Source: Robertkochia marina
GTDB taxonomy: Bacteria > Bacteroidota > Bacteroidia > Flavobacteriales > Flavobacteriaceae
NCBI RefSeq assembly: GCF_004799345.1
Contig: NZ_SSMC01000001.1
Coordinates: forward strand, 1,116,001-1,180,000
Length of the DNA: 64,000 bases
Direction of reading: 5' to 3'
Shown: one piece after another, positions 52,012 through 61,673 of the stretch
Layout: every line of letters starts with the position of its first letter
How positions within the stretch are numbered: the stretch's first letter is position 1
Program-made: the position numbers and the translations under genes
Notes under the pieces: generated by a model
Seen by the model: only the letters and a program-made list of their open reading frames with translations
Databases searched by the model: none
What the model was told of the DNA's origin: nothing

Positions 52012-52575
52012 CTAAAATATCCATCCCAGTTTAGCACTGAGCTCAGGATTGAGCAGCGGAGGGTCGTAGGTCTCAGTATCTACTGCGATATTCCGGTTAC
52101 CGCCCACACGAATACTTAAGCCGCTCCATGGGCCCAGGTAGAAGTGTTCTCCGAAAGAAAAGATGTACCCTGCACTGCCGTTTAAAAGATATGTACGGAA
52201 CCGGGTATCGGAATTTTGATCCGGTTGATCTTTAGTCTGAATGCTTCCATTCCAGAATGCCATGCCTCCTCCAGCCCACCAGCCGGTGAATTCCTTCTTT
52301 GGGAAATAATCAACTAAGAGGGCAAACGATCGGATCCTGTGATTGGTGAATTGATCAGGTGTTATAAGCTTTGGCATCTTGACGTAGGCGTATAAGCTTC
52401 GTATTCTGAAATGTCCTTTTCCCATCCATGCAGCCCCCATAAATCCTCCCAGGGCATAGGGCAGCACATCCGTCTCAATTCCGAATTTAACAGGAGGCTT
52501 TGACTCCTGCGCATGGCCGGTAAAGCAGCAAGCAAAAAACAACGTTAGGAGTAGTGGGGCATAAAATGTTCTCAT
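52012..52575 (-). CDS. Outer-membrane-type beta-barrel protein of unknown function
   Basis: The protein has 187 residues from the ATG at 52575, which gives a clean signal peptide (MRTFYAPLLLTLFFACCFTGHAQ region). The mature part is strand-rich, with FALLVDYFPKKEFTGWWAGGGMAFWNGSI and YLGPWSGLSIRVGGNRNI, and resembles small outer-membrane barrels. No family is recognised. It has no close neighbours. Confidence 0.72.
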   Translation of the reverse strand: MRTFYAPLLLTLFFACCFTGHAQESKPPVKFGIETDVLPYALGGFMGAAWMGKGHFRIRSLYAYVKMPKLITPDQFTNHRIRSFALLVDYFPKKEFTGWWAGGGMAFWNGSIQTKDQPDQNSDTRFRTYLLNGSAGYIFSFGEHFYLGPWSGLSIRVGGNRNIAVDTETYDPPLLNPELSAKLGWIF

Positions 52576-52745
52576 GGGCTTTTGAATACCTTTTAAAGGT
52601 ATGATTTTGTTTTGAAAGGTCACCTATCTTGTAATTAAACGGAATACAATAAGTAGTGTTAATTCTCAAAACGTCATCTTCCTCCATAAGAAATCAAATT
52701 TCAGGAAACTCGCAAAGACGATGTTAATTACCTTTCAAACTCAAA

Positions 52746-52765
52746 CCTGTCTGCCGATAGGCAGG
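52746..52765. repeat. Single copy of the 20-bp palindromic repeat
   Basis: cctgtctgccgataggcagg matches the palindromes inserted in the tRNA-Leu fragment at 18340 and 18374 with two or three changes, some compensated by G-T pairs. It lies 18 bp from the 3' end of the acyl-CoA ligase gene and could also act as its terminator stem. Confidence 0.7.
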
Positions 52766-52783
52766 CCCGTCCCTCAAACTCTT

Positions 52784-54595
52784 TTAAACCACAAACTCAG
52801 CCAGTTTAGCCGCGTACAATTCTTTTATGGCTTCTTCAAAGTGGGCCAAAATGATCTTACGTCTGATCTTCAGGGTTGGTGTGAGCTCCTCCAGTTCCTG
52901 GGAAAATTCCCTGGTGAGCAGCTTTACCTTTTTGATCTTTTCAAAATCGGCCAGCTCTTCTTGCAGGAGGTTGATCTTTTCCTTAAAAAAAGCTTTGATC
53001 TCATTGTGGTTAAGCAGGTCTCCCAGGTTTTGATACTCTAAAGACATCTGGGATGCGTATTTCTGAAGGGCCTCGAAATTGGGTACTACAAGGGCTGTTA
53101 CAAATGGTTTTCCTTCGGCAACCAGCATCACCTGTTCAATGAAACCGTCATTGGTTAATAAGCTTTCAGTTTGCTGGGGTACAATATATTTTCCCCCTGC
53201 CGTTTTCATCAGATCTTTGATCCTGTCGGTAATGTAAAGATTGCCTTCTTTGTCAATTTTCCCGGCATCTCCGGTTTTAAACCATTCACCTTCAAATACG
53301 GCTGCGGTTTCCTTTTCTTTATTGTAATATCCTTGCATGATAGTAGGGGCCTTTACCAGGATCTCGTCATCCTTTCCGATCTTTATCTCAATGCCTTCCA
53401 GGGGCGTTCCTACCGATCCGATCTTGTAATTGGATCTGGGGAAAGCGGTAACGGTAGCGGTAGATTCTGTAAGTCCGTATCCTATGGTGATCGGAATTCC
53501 CGCGGCGATCATGAAGTCCTGGATCTCTGCTGATAAAGGAGCTCCTGCAGTTGGCGTCATTTTTAATTGTCCGCCCGTTACTGCACGTATTTTTGCCAGA
53601 ACCAGTTTATCGGCAAGTTTTTTTCGGATCTTTAAGAGGAAAGGCAGCGGGGCCTTTCTGTTTAAAAATTCCTGGTAGGTTCTTCCCTGTTTGATCGCCC
53701 AGTGAAATATTTTTTTCTTTGATGCGGATGCTTCTTCCAGTCGGTTCAGAATTTCATTGTACATCTTCTCGTACAATCTTGGTACTGTGCAGAACAATGT
53801 TGGCTTCACCGCTTGCAGGGCCTCCAGGATATCTTTCGGATTGTGTAGTACAGAAACTTTTAGTCCTCTGTGCATGCAATAAAGACTCCAGGTGCGTTCA
53901 AAAACATGACTTAGCGGAAGAAAGGATAAAGAGTGGTCTTCATCAGTTAAAAAAGATAAATACTTATCGTGAATTTCAAAGGCAGCAACAATATTGGAAT
54001 GTGAGAGCATAACCCCTTTGGGTTCTCCGGTAGTTCCGGAAGTGTAGATGATGGTAGCCAGGTCATTCAGATCTGTGTTTTTAAACCTGGTTTCGAATTC
54101 AGTACTGATCTTGGGGGCAAAGGACTTCTTCATAAAATCAGAAAGTCTGATAACTGAATCCTCTCCTGTTTCGGCTGTGTTGTTAAAGGTCACCACGGTG
54201 TTCAGGAGGGTCGACTTCCGGTCTAATACCTCCCGGGTCTTGCTGAGTTGTTCCTCGCTTCCGGTGAAAATGAGTTTGATGCCTGCATCATTGATGATGT
54301 ATTCTGCCTGTTTTGAGGTGTTCGTGGCATATATGGGTACGGTAACCGCTCCAACGCTCATAATGGCCAGGTCGGCCAATATCCATTCCATAGAATTCTG
54401 GGCAAAGATGGCTACCCTTTCATGAGGGGCTACACCATGATCAATAAGTGCAAAGGCAATTTGTTTGATCCTTTTAAGGATCTCGCTGCAGCTAAGATCG
54501 GCCCATTTCCCGTTCTCATCTATATAGGCAAGCCCGGTACGTTTTGGGTTGGCTTGAAGGCTGTTTAATATGGTAACCGTGGTATGTTGATTCAC
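52784..54595 (-). CDS. Long-chain acyl-CoA synthetase (AMP-forming)
   Basis: The protein has 603 residues with a GTG start. Adenylation motifs: TIIYTSGTTGEPKGVMLSH, YGLTESTATV, the TGD in WFKTGDAGKIDKEGNLYITDR, and the lysine in TAGGKYIVPQ. The size and motifs match FAA/FadD-like long-chain ligases that activate fatty acids for phospholipid synthesis or beta-oxidation. It is a single gene; the 20-bp palindrome follows its stop. Confidence 0.94.
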   Translation of the reverse strand: MNQHTTVTILNSLQANPKRTGLAYIDENGKWADLSCSEILKRIKQIAFALIDHGVAPHERVAIFAQNSMEWILADLAIMSVGAVTVPIYATNTSKQAEYIINDAGIKLIFTGSEEQLSKTREVLDRKSTLLNTVVTFNNTAETGEDSVIRLSDFMKKSFAPKISTEFETRFKNTDLNDLATIIYTSGTTGEPKGVMLSHSNIVAAFEIHDKYLSFLTDEDHSLSFLPLSHVFERTWSLYCMHRGLKVSVLHNPKDILEALQAVKPTLFCTVPRLYEKMYNEILNRLEEASASKKKIFHWAIKQGRTYQEFLNRKAPLPFLLKIRKKLADKLVLAKIRAVTGGQLKMTPTAGAPLSAEIQDFMIAAGIPITIGYGLTESTATVTAFPRSNYKIGSVGTPLEGIEIKIGKDDEILVKAPTIMQGYYNKEKETAAVFEGEWFKTGDAGKIDKEGNLYITDRIKDLMKTAGGKYIVPQQTESLLTNDGFIEQVMLVAEGKPFVTALVVPNFEALQKYASQMSLEYQNLGDLLNHNEIKAFFKEKINLLQEELADFEKIKKVKLLTREFSQELEELTPTLKIRRKIILAHFEEAIKELYAAKLAEFVV

Positions 54596-54866
54596 GCTTT
54601 GATGTATTATGTGGTTTATCCCTGTTTTTTCCCTTATTACAGATTGTAGGGTTCATTTTTATGATACACAAACAGGGCGGTAATGACCGGGAAGTTATTG
54701 GAGTGTAAAATTATGAAATTGTTTTGGGTAAATGGGGTAAATAGGTGAATGGGTAAATGGACTAATAAGTAAAGAAGCAAAGGAGCGAAGGAGCAAAGAG
54801 GACCAGGCAGGGGTGCCACGTCTCTTCCCTCCTCGCAAAGACGAGAACCGGGAAAACCATCATTCA
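54596..54866. other. Low-complexity intergenic DNA
   Basis: From about 54720 to 54815 the plus strand is purine-rich, with repeated gggtaaat-like units and aaggagc units. No gene or RNA could be supported. Confidence 0.5.
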
Positions 54867-55436
54867 TCATTCATAATCCATAATCTCCTGATGACGAAAA
54901 CAATCGGTTACATGATCGTTCACCATGCCTGTGGCCTGCATATGTGCATAGACTACCGTAGTGCCTACAAACTTAAATCCACGTTTTTTCAGGTCTTTGC
55001 TGATACGGTCAGACAAGGGGGTGTTTGCCGGGACCTCCTTCATTGATGTGTGTTGGTTTTGAAGAGGCTTATGATCTGTAAAGCCCCAGATATAATTACT
55101 AAAGCTTCCGAATTCTTCCTGTACCTTCATAAAGGCTTTGGCATTGGTGATGGTAGCCCTTACCTTTAGTTTATTTCTGATAATGCCCCGATCGTTCAGC
55201 AGGTCTGCGATCTTATCTTCCCCGTAGGAGGCGATCTTTTTGTAATCAAACCTGTCAAAGGCATCCCTGAAATTTTCCCTTTTTCGCAATACCGTTATCC
55301 AGCTCAGTCCTGCCTGGAAGGTTTCCAGGATGAGGAATTCAAAGAGTTTCGCATCGTCTTTTACGGGAACTCCCCATTCGTTATCGTGATAGGATTCGTA
55401 CAAGGGGTCGCCCTCGCACCAGGAACATCGCTTCAT
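54867..55436 (-). CDS. tag: DNA-3-methyladenine glycosylase I
   Basis: The protein has 189 residues. MKRCSWCEGDPLYESYHDNEWGVP and ETFQAGLSWITVLRKRENFR are the family hallmark. The zinc ligands are Cys4, His17, and the C-terminal His and Cys in NDHVTDC. It excises 3-methyladenine from DNA. Monocistronic, diverging from the thioredoxin-fold gene. Confidence 0.96.
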   Translation of the reverse strand: MKRCSWCEGDPLYESYHDNEWGVPVKDDAKLFEFLILETFQAGLSWITVLRKRENFRDAFDRFDYKKIASYGEDKIADLLNDRGIIRNKLKVRATITNAKAFMKVQEEFGSFSNYIWGFTDHKPLQNQHTSMKEVPANTPLSDRISKDLKKRGFKFVGTTVVYAHMQATGMVNDHVTDCFRHQEIMDYE

Positions 55437-55527
55437 CTAAATGAAATATTTTTGAGTATTACAGGGTGAATCTCACGCTGTTGTAAGGTTTCGTTCTATT
55501 TACTACTAAGTTAGACAGATTATCTTA

Positions 55528-56169
55528 ATGGAAGTAAAAAATATGATCCTGGAAAACCAATTTGACGTTGCTGAAACTGTTTTGCAAGAAGCACTTTCTG
55601 AAGGTATGAGCTATGAGGAATTTCGTAAAGAGGTACAATACCTGTTTAGTACCAACAGGGTGACGGGAGCAGAACAAAGCGATGCTTTTTTACATTACAC
55701 CCTGATGAATGAAAAGCGGATGGATCGTTGGGAAAAGACCTTAAAGATTCCAGGGGAGGTTGCTGAGGTTTTTTATCAATTTAATGGTAGGGTAACCTGG
55801 TTGGTGATCACTGAGGGTTGGTGCGGTGACGGGGCTCATGCCTTACCGGTCATAAAAAAACTTGCTGATCTTAATGAAGGGATCACTCTTAAAATAGTGA
55901 TCCGGGATGAACACCCTGAGTTGATGGATGCGTTTCTTACTGATGGGGCGCGCTCTATCCCAAAATTGATCATGATAGATAACGAGACTTCAATGCCGAT
56001 AGCCACCTGGGGGCCAAGACCTTCAGAAGCCATGATGATGGTGGTTACAGAAAAGCGTCTTAAAGGGAAATTAAGTCCTGAGTTCAGGGCAGAACTTCAA
56101 AAATGGTACAATAAAGACAAAGGGCAGAATATTGCCCGTGACCTTGCCGGGTTAGTCTCCCTGAAATAA
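55528..56169 (+). CDS. Thioredoxin-fold protein
   Basis: The protein has 213 residues. A helical N-terminus (about 1-85) precedes a thioredoxin-like domain with ITEGWCGDGAHALPVI in the active-site position and SIPKLIMID as the cis-proline strand. The CxxC reads CGDG, so only one cysteine remains and disulfide reductase activity is doubtful. Similar CGDG/CGD proteins are common in Bacteroidota. The 3' end overlaps the convergent TonB-like gene by 18 bp. Confidence 0.85.
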   Translation: MEVKNMILENQFDVAETVLQEALSEGMSYEEFRKEVQYLFSTNRVTGAEQSDAFLHYTLMNEKRMDRWEKTLKIPGEVAEVFYQFNGRVTWLVITEGWCGDGAHALPVIKKLADLNEGITLKIVIRDEHPELMDAFLTDGARSIPKLIMIDNETSMPIATWGPRPSEAMMMVVTEKRLKGKLSPEFRAELQKWYNKDKGQNIARDLAGLVSLK

Positions 56170-56874
56170 ATAGGTAATACTTCCGGGCTGGCTGCTTTTG
56201 GCGGCATCGGCATTAAAACGGGCCTGTTGTGCATAGTAAATAGCATTTTCTACCAGGCATTTGTTTGTGGTTGTTGAGCTTTTGCTGTTAAAGCTCGCAT
56301 CGGTTACCTGCCCGTTGGCGTTCACTTCAATATTAATGACCACCTTCCCAAAACTTTCGCAGGTATAGATCGGGTTTGGGATCTCCAGTTTATAACGGTC
56401 TTTCAGGGAATAGGTGATGGTAGTGCGCCGCTTAATATTAGCCGGTTCCTTGTCCGGGTTTTGTTTTTCTTTTAATTTTTGCATGGCTTCCTTTTGTTTC
56501 TTCAGGCGCTCTGCAAATTCCTTGGCCAGGTTTAAATTTTCGGATAGTTCATTTATTTCTTCCCCCTCTTCCTGCTGTGCTTCCATTTCTTCGATCTCTG
56601 CCTGCAGTTCTTCCAGGGTCTTAAATTCTTCCAGTTCCTGGGCGTACCTGCTTTCATTGGCCTCATTAAAAGCCATGTGGGTTTCCAGTTCTGTCATCTT
56701 TGGAGGCATTTCCTCCGGGATCTCTTCTTCCAGTAATTCTTCATCGAAGGTAAGTTCATAGAGGTACTCTTCCTCCTGTTTGTCGCGAAGTTTCAGGTTA
56801 AAAGCAGTAAGCACAAAGATCCCCATCACGCAGAAGGTGATAATCAGAGATAATTGTTTATTATTCAGGTTCAT
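56152..56874 (-). CDS. TonB-like energy transducer protein
   Basis: The protein has 240 residues. One N-terminal membrane helix (LSLIITFCVMGIFVLTAF) leads into a long glutamate-rich coiled coil (about 55-150) and a C-terminal TonB-C-like domain: SFGKVVINIEVNANGQVTDASF, then NAIYYAQQARFNADAA. It lacks the classical proline-rich linker. Its likely role is energy coupling or TolA-like envelope spanning. It heads a leftward run with truB-uppP-DUF3098-ftsX upstream, 34 bp from truB. Confidence 0.8.
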   Translation of the reverse strand: MNLNNKQLSLIITFCVMGIFVLTAFNLKLRDKQEEEYLYELTFDEELLEEEIPEEMPPKMTELETHMAFNEANESRYAQELEEFKTLEELQAEIEEMEAQQEEGEEINELSENLNLAKEFAERLKKQKEAMQKLKEKQNPDKEPANIKRRTTITYSLKDRYKLEIPNPIYTCESFGKVVINIEVNANGQVTDASFNSKSSTTTNKCLVENAIYYAQQARFNADAAKSSQPGSITYLFQGD

Positions 56875-56908
56875 TTTTGAAGGGCTTGATATCTAAATAT
56901 AGTAATTT

Positions 56909-57613
56909 TTATAAATCCTGACTTTCCAGCATTTCCGGAAACCCGAGCGGATTTATAGCATTATCTACGTTGAAATCCCCTATTTTGGTTCTCCTAAGGG
57001 CTGAAAGATATCCGCCGCTGTTGAGGGCTTTCCCGAGGTCGTGCGCCAGGGATCGGATGTAAGTTCCTTTGCTGCAGACTATTCTGAATTCGAGCTGAGG
57101 AAGGTTGTATTTGGTTATTTCGAATTCATGCACTTCAACTTTCCTGGGTTCAATGGCAACATCCTCACCTTTCCTGGCAAATTCGTACAATCGTTTTCCA
57201 TCCTTTTTAAGGGCAGAGAATACGGGGGGGTATTGATCGATCTCTCCGCGGAATTGGTTCAGGGTTTCCTCTATGAGTTCGGGAGAGATATGATCCGTTG
57301 GAAATTCAGCGTCAATCTCGGTTTCCATGTCATAAGAAGGTCTGGTAGCGCCCAGGGTAATGGTACCGGTGTATTCCTTAATAAGTCCCTGAAGTTCGGG
57401 TATTTTTTTGGTGAATTTTCCGGTGCAGATCACCAATAAACCGGTGGCCAGCGGATCCAGGGTTCCAGCATGCCCCACCTTTATTTTTTTAAGTCTGTAA
57501 GCTTTCTTGATGGCCCATTTGATCTTGTTGACGGCCTGGAATGACGACCACTCTAACGGCTTGTCTACCAATAATATTTGACCTTGTTTAATAGCCTCTT
57601 CCGTATACTTCAT
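56909..57613 (-). CDS. truB: tRNA pseudouridine-55 synthase
   Basis: The protein has 234 residues. The catalytic aspartate is in KVGHAGTLDPLATGLLVIC, with KPLEWSSFQAVNKIK near the start and CSKGTYIRSLAHDLG later. It makes pseudouridine 55 in the T loop of tRNAs. It lacks a long C-terminal PUA domain, as in the short bacterial form. The gap to uppP is 40 bp. Confidence 0.96.
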   Translation of the reverse strand: MKYTEEAIKQGQILLVDKPLEWSSFQAVNKIKWAIKKAYRLKKIKVGHAGTLDPLATGLLVICTGKFTKKIPELQGLIKEYTGTITLGATRPSYDMETEIDAEFPTDHISPELIEETLNQFRGEIDQYPPVFSALKKDGKRLYEFARKGEDVAIEPRKVEVHEFEITKYNLPQLEFRIVCSKGTYIRSLAHDLGKALNSGGYLSALRRTKIGDFNVDNAINPLGFPEMLESQDL

Positions 57614-57653
57614 AGCAATGTCTCCTGAGCAGGAGTTTATTTAGGTTGCAAAG

Positions 57654-58451
57654 TTAGGTATAATAATACCCGAGTACAATGGCTATAAGTCCTACGATAA
57701 AGCAGTAAAATGAAAAGTATACCAGTTTACTTCTTCGTACCAGGGATATCATCCAGGTACAAGCTGCAATTCCGGCAATGAAAGCAGCAAGGAATCCAAC
57801 ACCCAGGATCTTGAATTGGGCGGCATCATAGCTAAGATCTCCGGAAAGAATATCCTTGCAGATCTTTCCCATGATCAGGGGTACAACCATCAAAAATGAA
57901 AATCGGGCCGCTTTTGTCTTGTCATTTCCAAGCAGTACAGATGTTGAAATAGTAGCTCCACTTCTGGAAATACCGGGAAGCATGGCAATGGCCTGGGAGA
58001 TGCCAATGACAAAGGCATTGGTATAGGTTACGTCTTTGCTGGTTGATTTCGCCTTGTCGGCAAGGTATAAAAGCAGTGCGGTAACAATAAGCATAAAACC
58101 TACCAGTAAAATGTTGCCGCCAAAAAGGGCCTCCAGCTGTTCTTCAAAGTAACTTCCTATAAGTGCTGCAGGTACCATAGATAGAATGATCTTTAAGGAA
58201 AACTTTTTTTCCTCGTTCCATTCGGTATTCATTAATCCGCTGAAGATCTCGCCAACATCCTTTCGGAACACCACAATGGTGCTCAGCGCAGTCGCAAAAT
58301 GGAGGATCACGGTAAACAGCAGGCTTTCTTCAGGAACCATTTGATCGCCCAGGATGGCTTTTCCAAGTTCAAGATGACCACTTGAAGAAACAGGCAGGAA
58401 TTCGGTTAAACCCTGGATGATACCAAGGATAATTGCGTCTAGAGCTTCCAT
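57654..58451 (-). CDS. uppP: Undecaprenyl-diphosphatase
   Basis: The protein has 265 residues and about eight membrane helices. The two active-site motifs are ILGIIQGLTEFLPVSSSGHLEL and MLPGISRSGATIS. It recycles the lipid carrier for cell-wall and surface polysaccharide synthesis. It is part of the conserved ftsX-DUF3098-uppP-truB run. Confidence 0.96.
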   Translation of the reverse strand: MEALDAIILGIIQGLTEFLPVSSSGHLELGKAILGDQMVPEESLLFTVILHFATALSTIVVFRKDVGEIFSGLMNTEWNEEKKFSLKIILSMVPAALIGSYFEEQLEALFGGNILLVGFMLIVTALLLYLADKAKSTSKDVTYTNAFVIGISQAIAMLPGISRSGATISTSVLLGNDKTKAARFSFLMVVPLIMGKICKDILSGDLSYDAAQFKILGVGFLAAFIAGIAACTWMISLVRRSKLVYFSFYCFIVGLIAIVLGYYYT

Positions 58452-58472
58452 GAATTTGGGGATGCGGAGTTA

Positions 58473-58760
58473 TTATTCAGACTTGCTCTTATGGGGGTTC
58501 AAAAGAATAGCGTAGATCTCGATGGCAAACCCTATCAGTACCAGGGTAGGAGCTAATCGTATTCTTCTGAAGCTGTAGATGTCAGGATTAAACACCTCCG
58601 GGTCATCACTGCCACCTCCGGTCATTAAAATGAACCCAAGGGCTATAACAGCAAGTCCGATGAACATAACCACATAGTTCTTGCGATGGAAAACAAAGTC
58701 TTTTTTGTCAGTGAGCGATGTCTTTTTCGATTTTTTTTCTTTGACCGAAGTACTTTTCAT
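58473..58760 (-). CDS. DUF3098 membrane protein
   Basis: The protein has 95 residues, with a lysine-rich N-terminus and two membrane helices (VMFIGLAVIALGFILM and LAPTLVLIGFAIEIYAIL) separated by GGGSDDPEVFNPDIYSFRR. The DUF3098 family occurs in Bacteroidota between ftsX and uppP, as here, with 9 and 21 bp gaps. A role in envelope assembly or division is inferred from context only. Confidence 0.9.
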   Translation of the reverse strand: MKSTSVKEKKSKKTSLTDKKDFVFHRKNYVVMFIGLAVIALGFILMTGGGSDDPEVFNPDIYSFRRIRLAPTLVLIGFAIEIYAILLNPHKSKSE

Positions 58761-58769
58761 AGGTGCTTA

Positions 58770-59648
58770 TTAGTAATAGAGATCATCTGTTCTGAGGTTG
58801 AGAAATCTCTGGGTTGCAATATAAGTGCTTATCCATGTAATTACAATCCCTCCCAGCAAAATTCCGCCAAATAGTATCATCAGCAGCTCCAAATCAGCCA
58901 GAAGTTGCAATTCCGGGTACTTTCCTGATAAATAATAGAGTAATCCTCCTACAGAGGCCAGGGCGATCAGGGCTCCGATAATACCCAATTGAACACTTTT
59001 TAAAATAAAGGGTTTTCGTATAAAACTTTTGGTCGCACCAACCATTTGCATAGTCTTAATTATAAACCGTTTGGAATAAATAGACAGTCTGATAGAACTG
59101 TTGATCAATAATACGGCTATAAGCGTAAAAACACCGCTGGCCACAAGGATCCAGAAACTGATACGTTTAACATTCTCATTAAGTAATGATACCAGGGGCT
59201 GATCGTACGATACCTCTGATACATAATCTTTGGCAGAGATGGTCTCGGCTATTTGTTGAATACTATCTGTAAGCACGTAGTCGGCCTTCAAATGAACATC
59301 AATGGAATTCTGCAGCGGGTTGTACCCAAGGAATTCCAGGAAGTTTTCTCCGATCTCCTTGCTATGGGCTTCGGCAGCAGCTTCTTTGGAAATGAATTCT
59401 GCACTCTTAGTGTAGGGAGCCATGGCCAGGCTCTTTTGTAATTGAGAAACCTCTACTTCTTTGGCATTATCTTTCAGAAAAACCGTTACAGCCACCTGCT
59501 CTTTGAAGTGGTTGGCCAGTTTTTTGGTATTGATCACCAACAACCCCAAAACTCCAAGTAAGAACAAAACAAGGGCAATGCTCAGAACCACAGAGAAATA
59601 GGATGAGATTAGTTTACGTCGCTGGTAGCGTTCGAAAGATCTGCTCAT
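58770..59648 (-). CDS. ftsX: Cell-division protein FtsX
   Basis: The protein has 292 residues: a short cytoplasmic N-terminus, one membrane helix (VVLSIALVLFLLGVLGLL), an about 110-residue extracytoplasmic domain, then three more helices. KTMQMVGATKSFIRKPF is the conserved FtsX/permease loop. With FtsE (not in the window) it activates cell-wall hydrolases at division. First gene of the leftward cluster. Confidence 0.95.
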   Translation of the reverse strand: MSRSFERYQRRKLISSYFSVVLSIALVLFLLGVLGLLVINTKKLANHFKEQVAVTVFLKDNAKEVEVSQLQKSLAMAPYTKSAEFISKEAAAEAHSKEIGENFLEFLGYNPLQNSIDVHLKADYVLTDSIQQIAETISAKDYVSEVSYDQPLVSLLNENVKRISFWILVASGVFTLIAVLLINSSIRLSIYSKRFIIKTMQMVGATKSFIRKPFILKSVQLGIIGALIALASVGGLLYYLSGKYPELQLLADLELLMILFGGILLGGIVITWISTYIATQRFLNLRTDDLYY

Positions 59649-59718
59649 GGATAGTAAAATTGGATGTGTAAAAGTAATAAAGTAAATTTAATCGTTATAA
59701 TCCTATAACCTTAAACTC

Positions 59719-60645
59719 ATGCGAATTATTGTTGTTGGTATTGGTGGCGTTGGGGGCTATTTTGGAGGTCGTCTCGCCCTTACTGACCATCAGGTGGAAT
59801 TTGTGGTAAGAGGCCCGCATGGGGACGCTATACGGAAGAACGGTCTTTTAGTAAAAAGTATCTACGGTGATTTTACTGCCCACCCTGATAGCGTGCACCC
59901 AGACCTGGGGTCGGTAGTAGATCCTGATCTTGTGCTTGTGTGCACCAAGTCCTGGCAGCTGGAGGAGGTGGCAAGAGGCTTAAAGGATAAGGTTTTACCC
60001 ACCACAAGAATACTTCCACTACAAAACGGAGTGAACAGCATTGAAAAATTAACCGGCTTCCTTCCCGAAAACCTGATTTTAGGCGGACTTTGTAAGATCA
60101 TCTCGAAGATAGATGCCCCGGGCGTGATCAATCACTTTGCTTTTCATCCGCAGATCATATTCGGCGAAGTCAACGGTAATGAATCGGAGAGTGCGAGGGA
60201 GGTGCGTAAGGTTTTGGAAGGTGCAGGAATTGATGTGGTTCTCTCTGATGATATCCGATTGGATGTGTGGCGTAAATTTTTATTTATCTGTACGATTAGC
60301 GGACTCGGCGGGGTATGCAGGCAAGAGATCGGGGTTATGCGTGAAGATCCGGGGTTACGGGAGTTAATGATGCAGACGGCCCGGGAGATTTTGGCCCTTG
60401 CCGGTAAAAAAGAGATCGGGCTAACGGTTAATGATATTGAAAAAACTTTTCAGGCCATTGATAAGCAGGCCTATCATTCTACTGCTTCAGTGCAGCGCGA
60501 TCTCATGGAGGGAAGGCCCTCTGAGATTCATGATTTTAATGGTTATGTTGTTAGTGAATCAGAAAAGTACGGGTTAGAAGCCCCGGTAAATAAATTTATA
60601 TATTACTCCTTACGTCCTATGGAGGATCACGCAAGAAAGAATTAA
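59719..60645 (+). CDS. panE: 2-dehydropantoate 2-reductase (ketopantoate reductase-like)
   Basis: The protein has 308 residues. The NADP-binding GIGGVGGYFGGRLA begins it, then VCTKSWQLEEVA, LQNGVNSIEKL, and the catalytic lysine region DIRLDVWRKFLFICTISGLG. C-terminal SEIHDFNGYVV is also typical. It reduces ketopantoate for CoA synthesis. The stop overlaps the DUF58 start by 1 bp. Confidence 0.92.
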   Translation: MRIIVVGIGGVGGYFGGRLALTDHQVEFVVRGPHGDAIRKNGLLVKSIYGDFTAHPDSVHPDLGSVVDPDLVLVCTKSWQLEEVARGLKDKVLPTTRILPLQNGVNSIEKLTGFLPENLILGGLCKIISKIDAPGVINHFAFHPQIIFGEVNGNESESAREVRKVLEGAGIDVVLSDDIRLDVWRKFLFICTISGLGGVCRQEIGVMREDPGLRELMMQTAREILALAGKKEIGLTVNDIEKTFQAIDKQAYHSTASVQRDLMEGRPSEIHDFNGYVVSESEKYGLEAPVNKFIYYSLRPMEDHARKN

Positions 60646-61586
60646 TGAGCAGGTATTTAAATATTCAAAAAGAGCTGCAGAAGGTGCAGCTGTTTTCCAA
60701 TCTTGAGCTTCTGGCAAAACAGGTGGTTGAGGGATTTATAAGCGGACTTCACAAGAGTCCTTTTCATGGGTTTTCTTCAGAATTTGCAGAGCACAAGATC
60801 TACAACCAAGGAGAGAGTACGAGGCATATAGACTGGAAGTTGTTTGCGAAAACAGATAAACTCTACACCCGTAAATACGAAGAAGAAACCAATCTCAGGT
60901 GTCACCTGATCATTGATAATTCGTCATCCATGCACTTTCCGGAGGTGAAAGATCAGACCGTCGAGAATTTGAATAAGATCGGGTTTTCAGTGTTGGCGGC
61001 AGCGGGTTTGATACAACTGTTTAAACGGCAGCGTGATGCCGTGGGTCTGAGTGTTTTTTCAGATACCTATGAGCTTTATACCCCTGAAAAAGGCAGTGAA
61101 CGGCATTTTCATCAATTGTACGCCCATCTTGAGAGTCTTGCCCATCCAAAGCCGGTTGGTTCAGGTACCCGGACTTATACCTTTCTACACCAGATAGCCG
61201 AGAAGATTCACAGAAGGAGTATGATCTTTCTGTTTACCGATATGTTTCAGGTAGAAACAGAGCGAAAGGAATTGTTTAATGCGCTCAGGCATCTTAAATA
61301 TAATAAGCATGAGGTGATTCTTTTTCATGTGATGGATAAGGCAAAGGAAGTAGATTTTGATTTTGACAATACCCCGCGAAAATTTAAAGATCTTGAAACC
61401 GGAGAAGAGTTGGAACTTTTTGCCGGAAACGTAAGGGAGGCCTACCAAAAACAGGTGCATAATTTCTTTTCTGAGATAAAATTAAAGTGCGCTCAATACC
61501 GCATAAAGTACGTTGAAGCTGATACAGCAAATGATCTTCAAAAAATATTGATGACTTATTTAATTGAGCGGCAGAAGTTTGCTTAG
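60645..61586 (+). CDS. DUF58 domain protein
   Basis: The protein has 313 residues. The DUF58 signature is GESTRHIDWKLFAKTDKLYTRKYEEE, followed by a vWA-like fold with a MIDAS-like DNSSSM (LIIDNSSSMHF). DUF58 proteins usually accompany MoxR ATPases and vWA proteins. Here it is coupled instead to panE by a 1-bp overlap (TAATG), and no MoxR gene lies in the window. Function not defined. Confidence 0.88.
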   Translation: MSRYLNIQKELQKVQLFSNLELLAKQVVEGFISGLHKSPFHGFSSEFAEHKIYNQGESTRHIDWKLFAKTDKLYTRKYEEETNLRCHLIIDNSSSMHFPEVKDQTVENLNKIGFSVLAAAGLIQLFKRQRDAVGLSVFSDTYELYTPEKGSERHFHQLYAHLESLAHPKPVGSGTRTYTFLHQIAEKIHRRSMIFLFTDMFQVETERKELFNALRHLKYNKHEVILFHVMDKAKEVDFDFDNTPRKFKDLETGEELELFAGNVREAYQKQVHNFFSEIKLKCAQYRIKYVEADTANDLQKILMTYLIERQKFA

Positions 61587-61625
61587 CAGTCCTTGAAAAA
61601 AGTTATATTTTTTTTCGCAAAACGT

Positions 61626-61655
61626 TTGCGGTATTAAAAATGGGGTGTATATTTG
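61626..61655 (+). promoter_or_regulatory. Promoter of tRNA-Asp
   Basis: TTG at 61626-61628, a 19-bp spacer, and TATATTTG at 61648-61655 match the Bacteroidota TTG/TAnnTTTG promoter. The tRNA begins 19 bp after the -7 box. Confidence 0.75.
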
Positions 61656-61673
61656 CAACCGCAATCAAGCAAC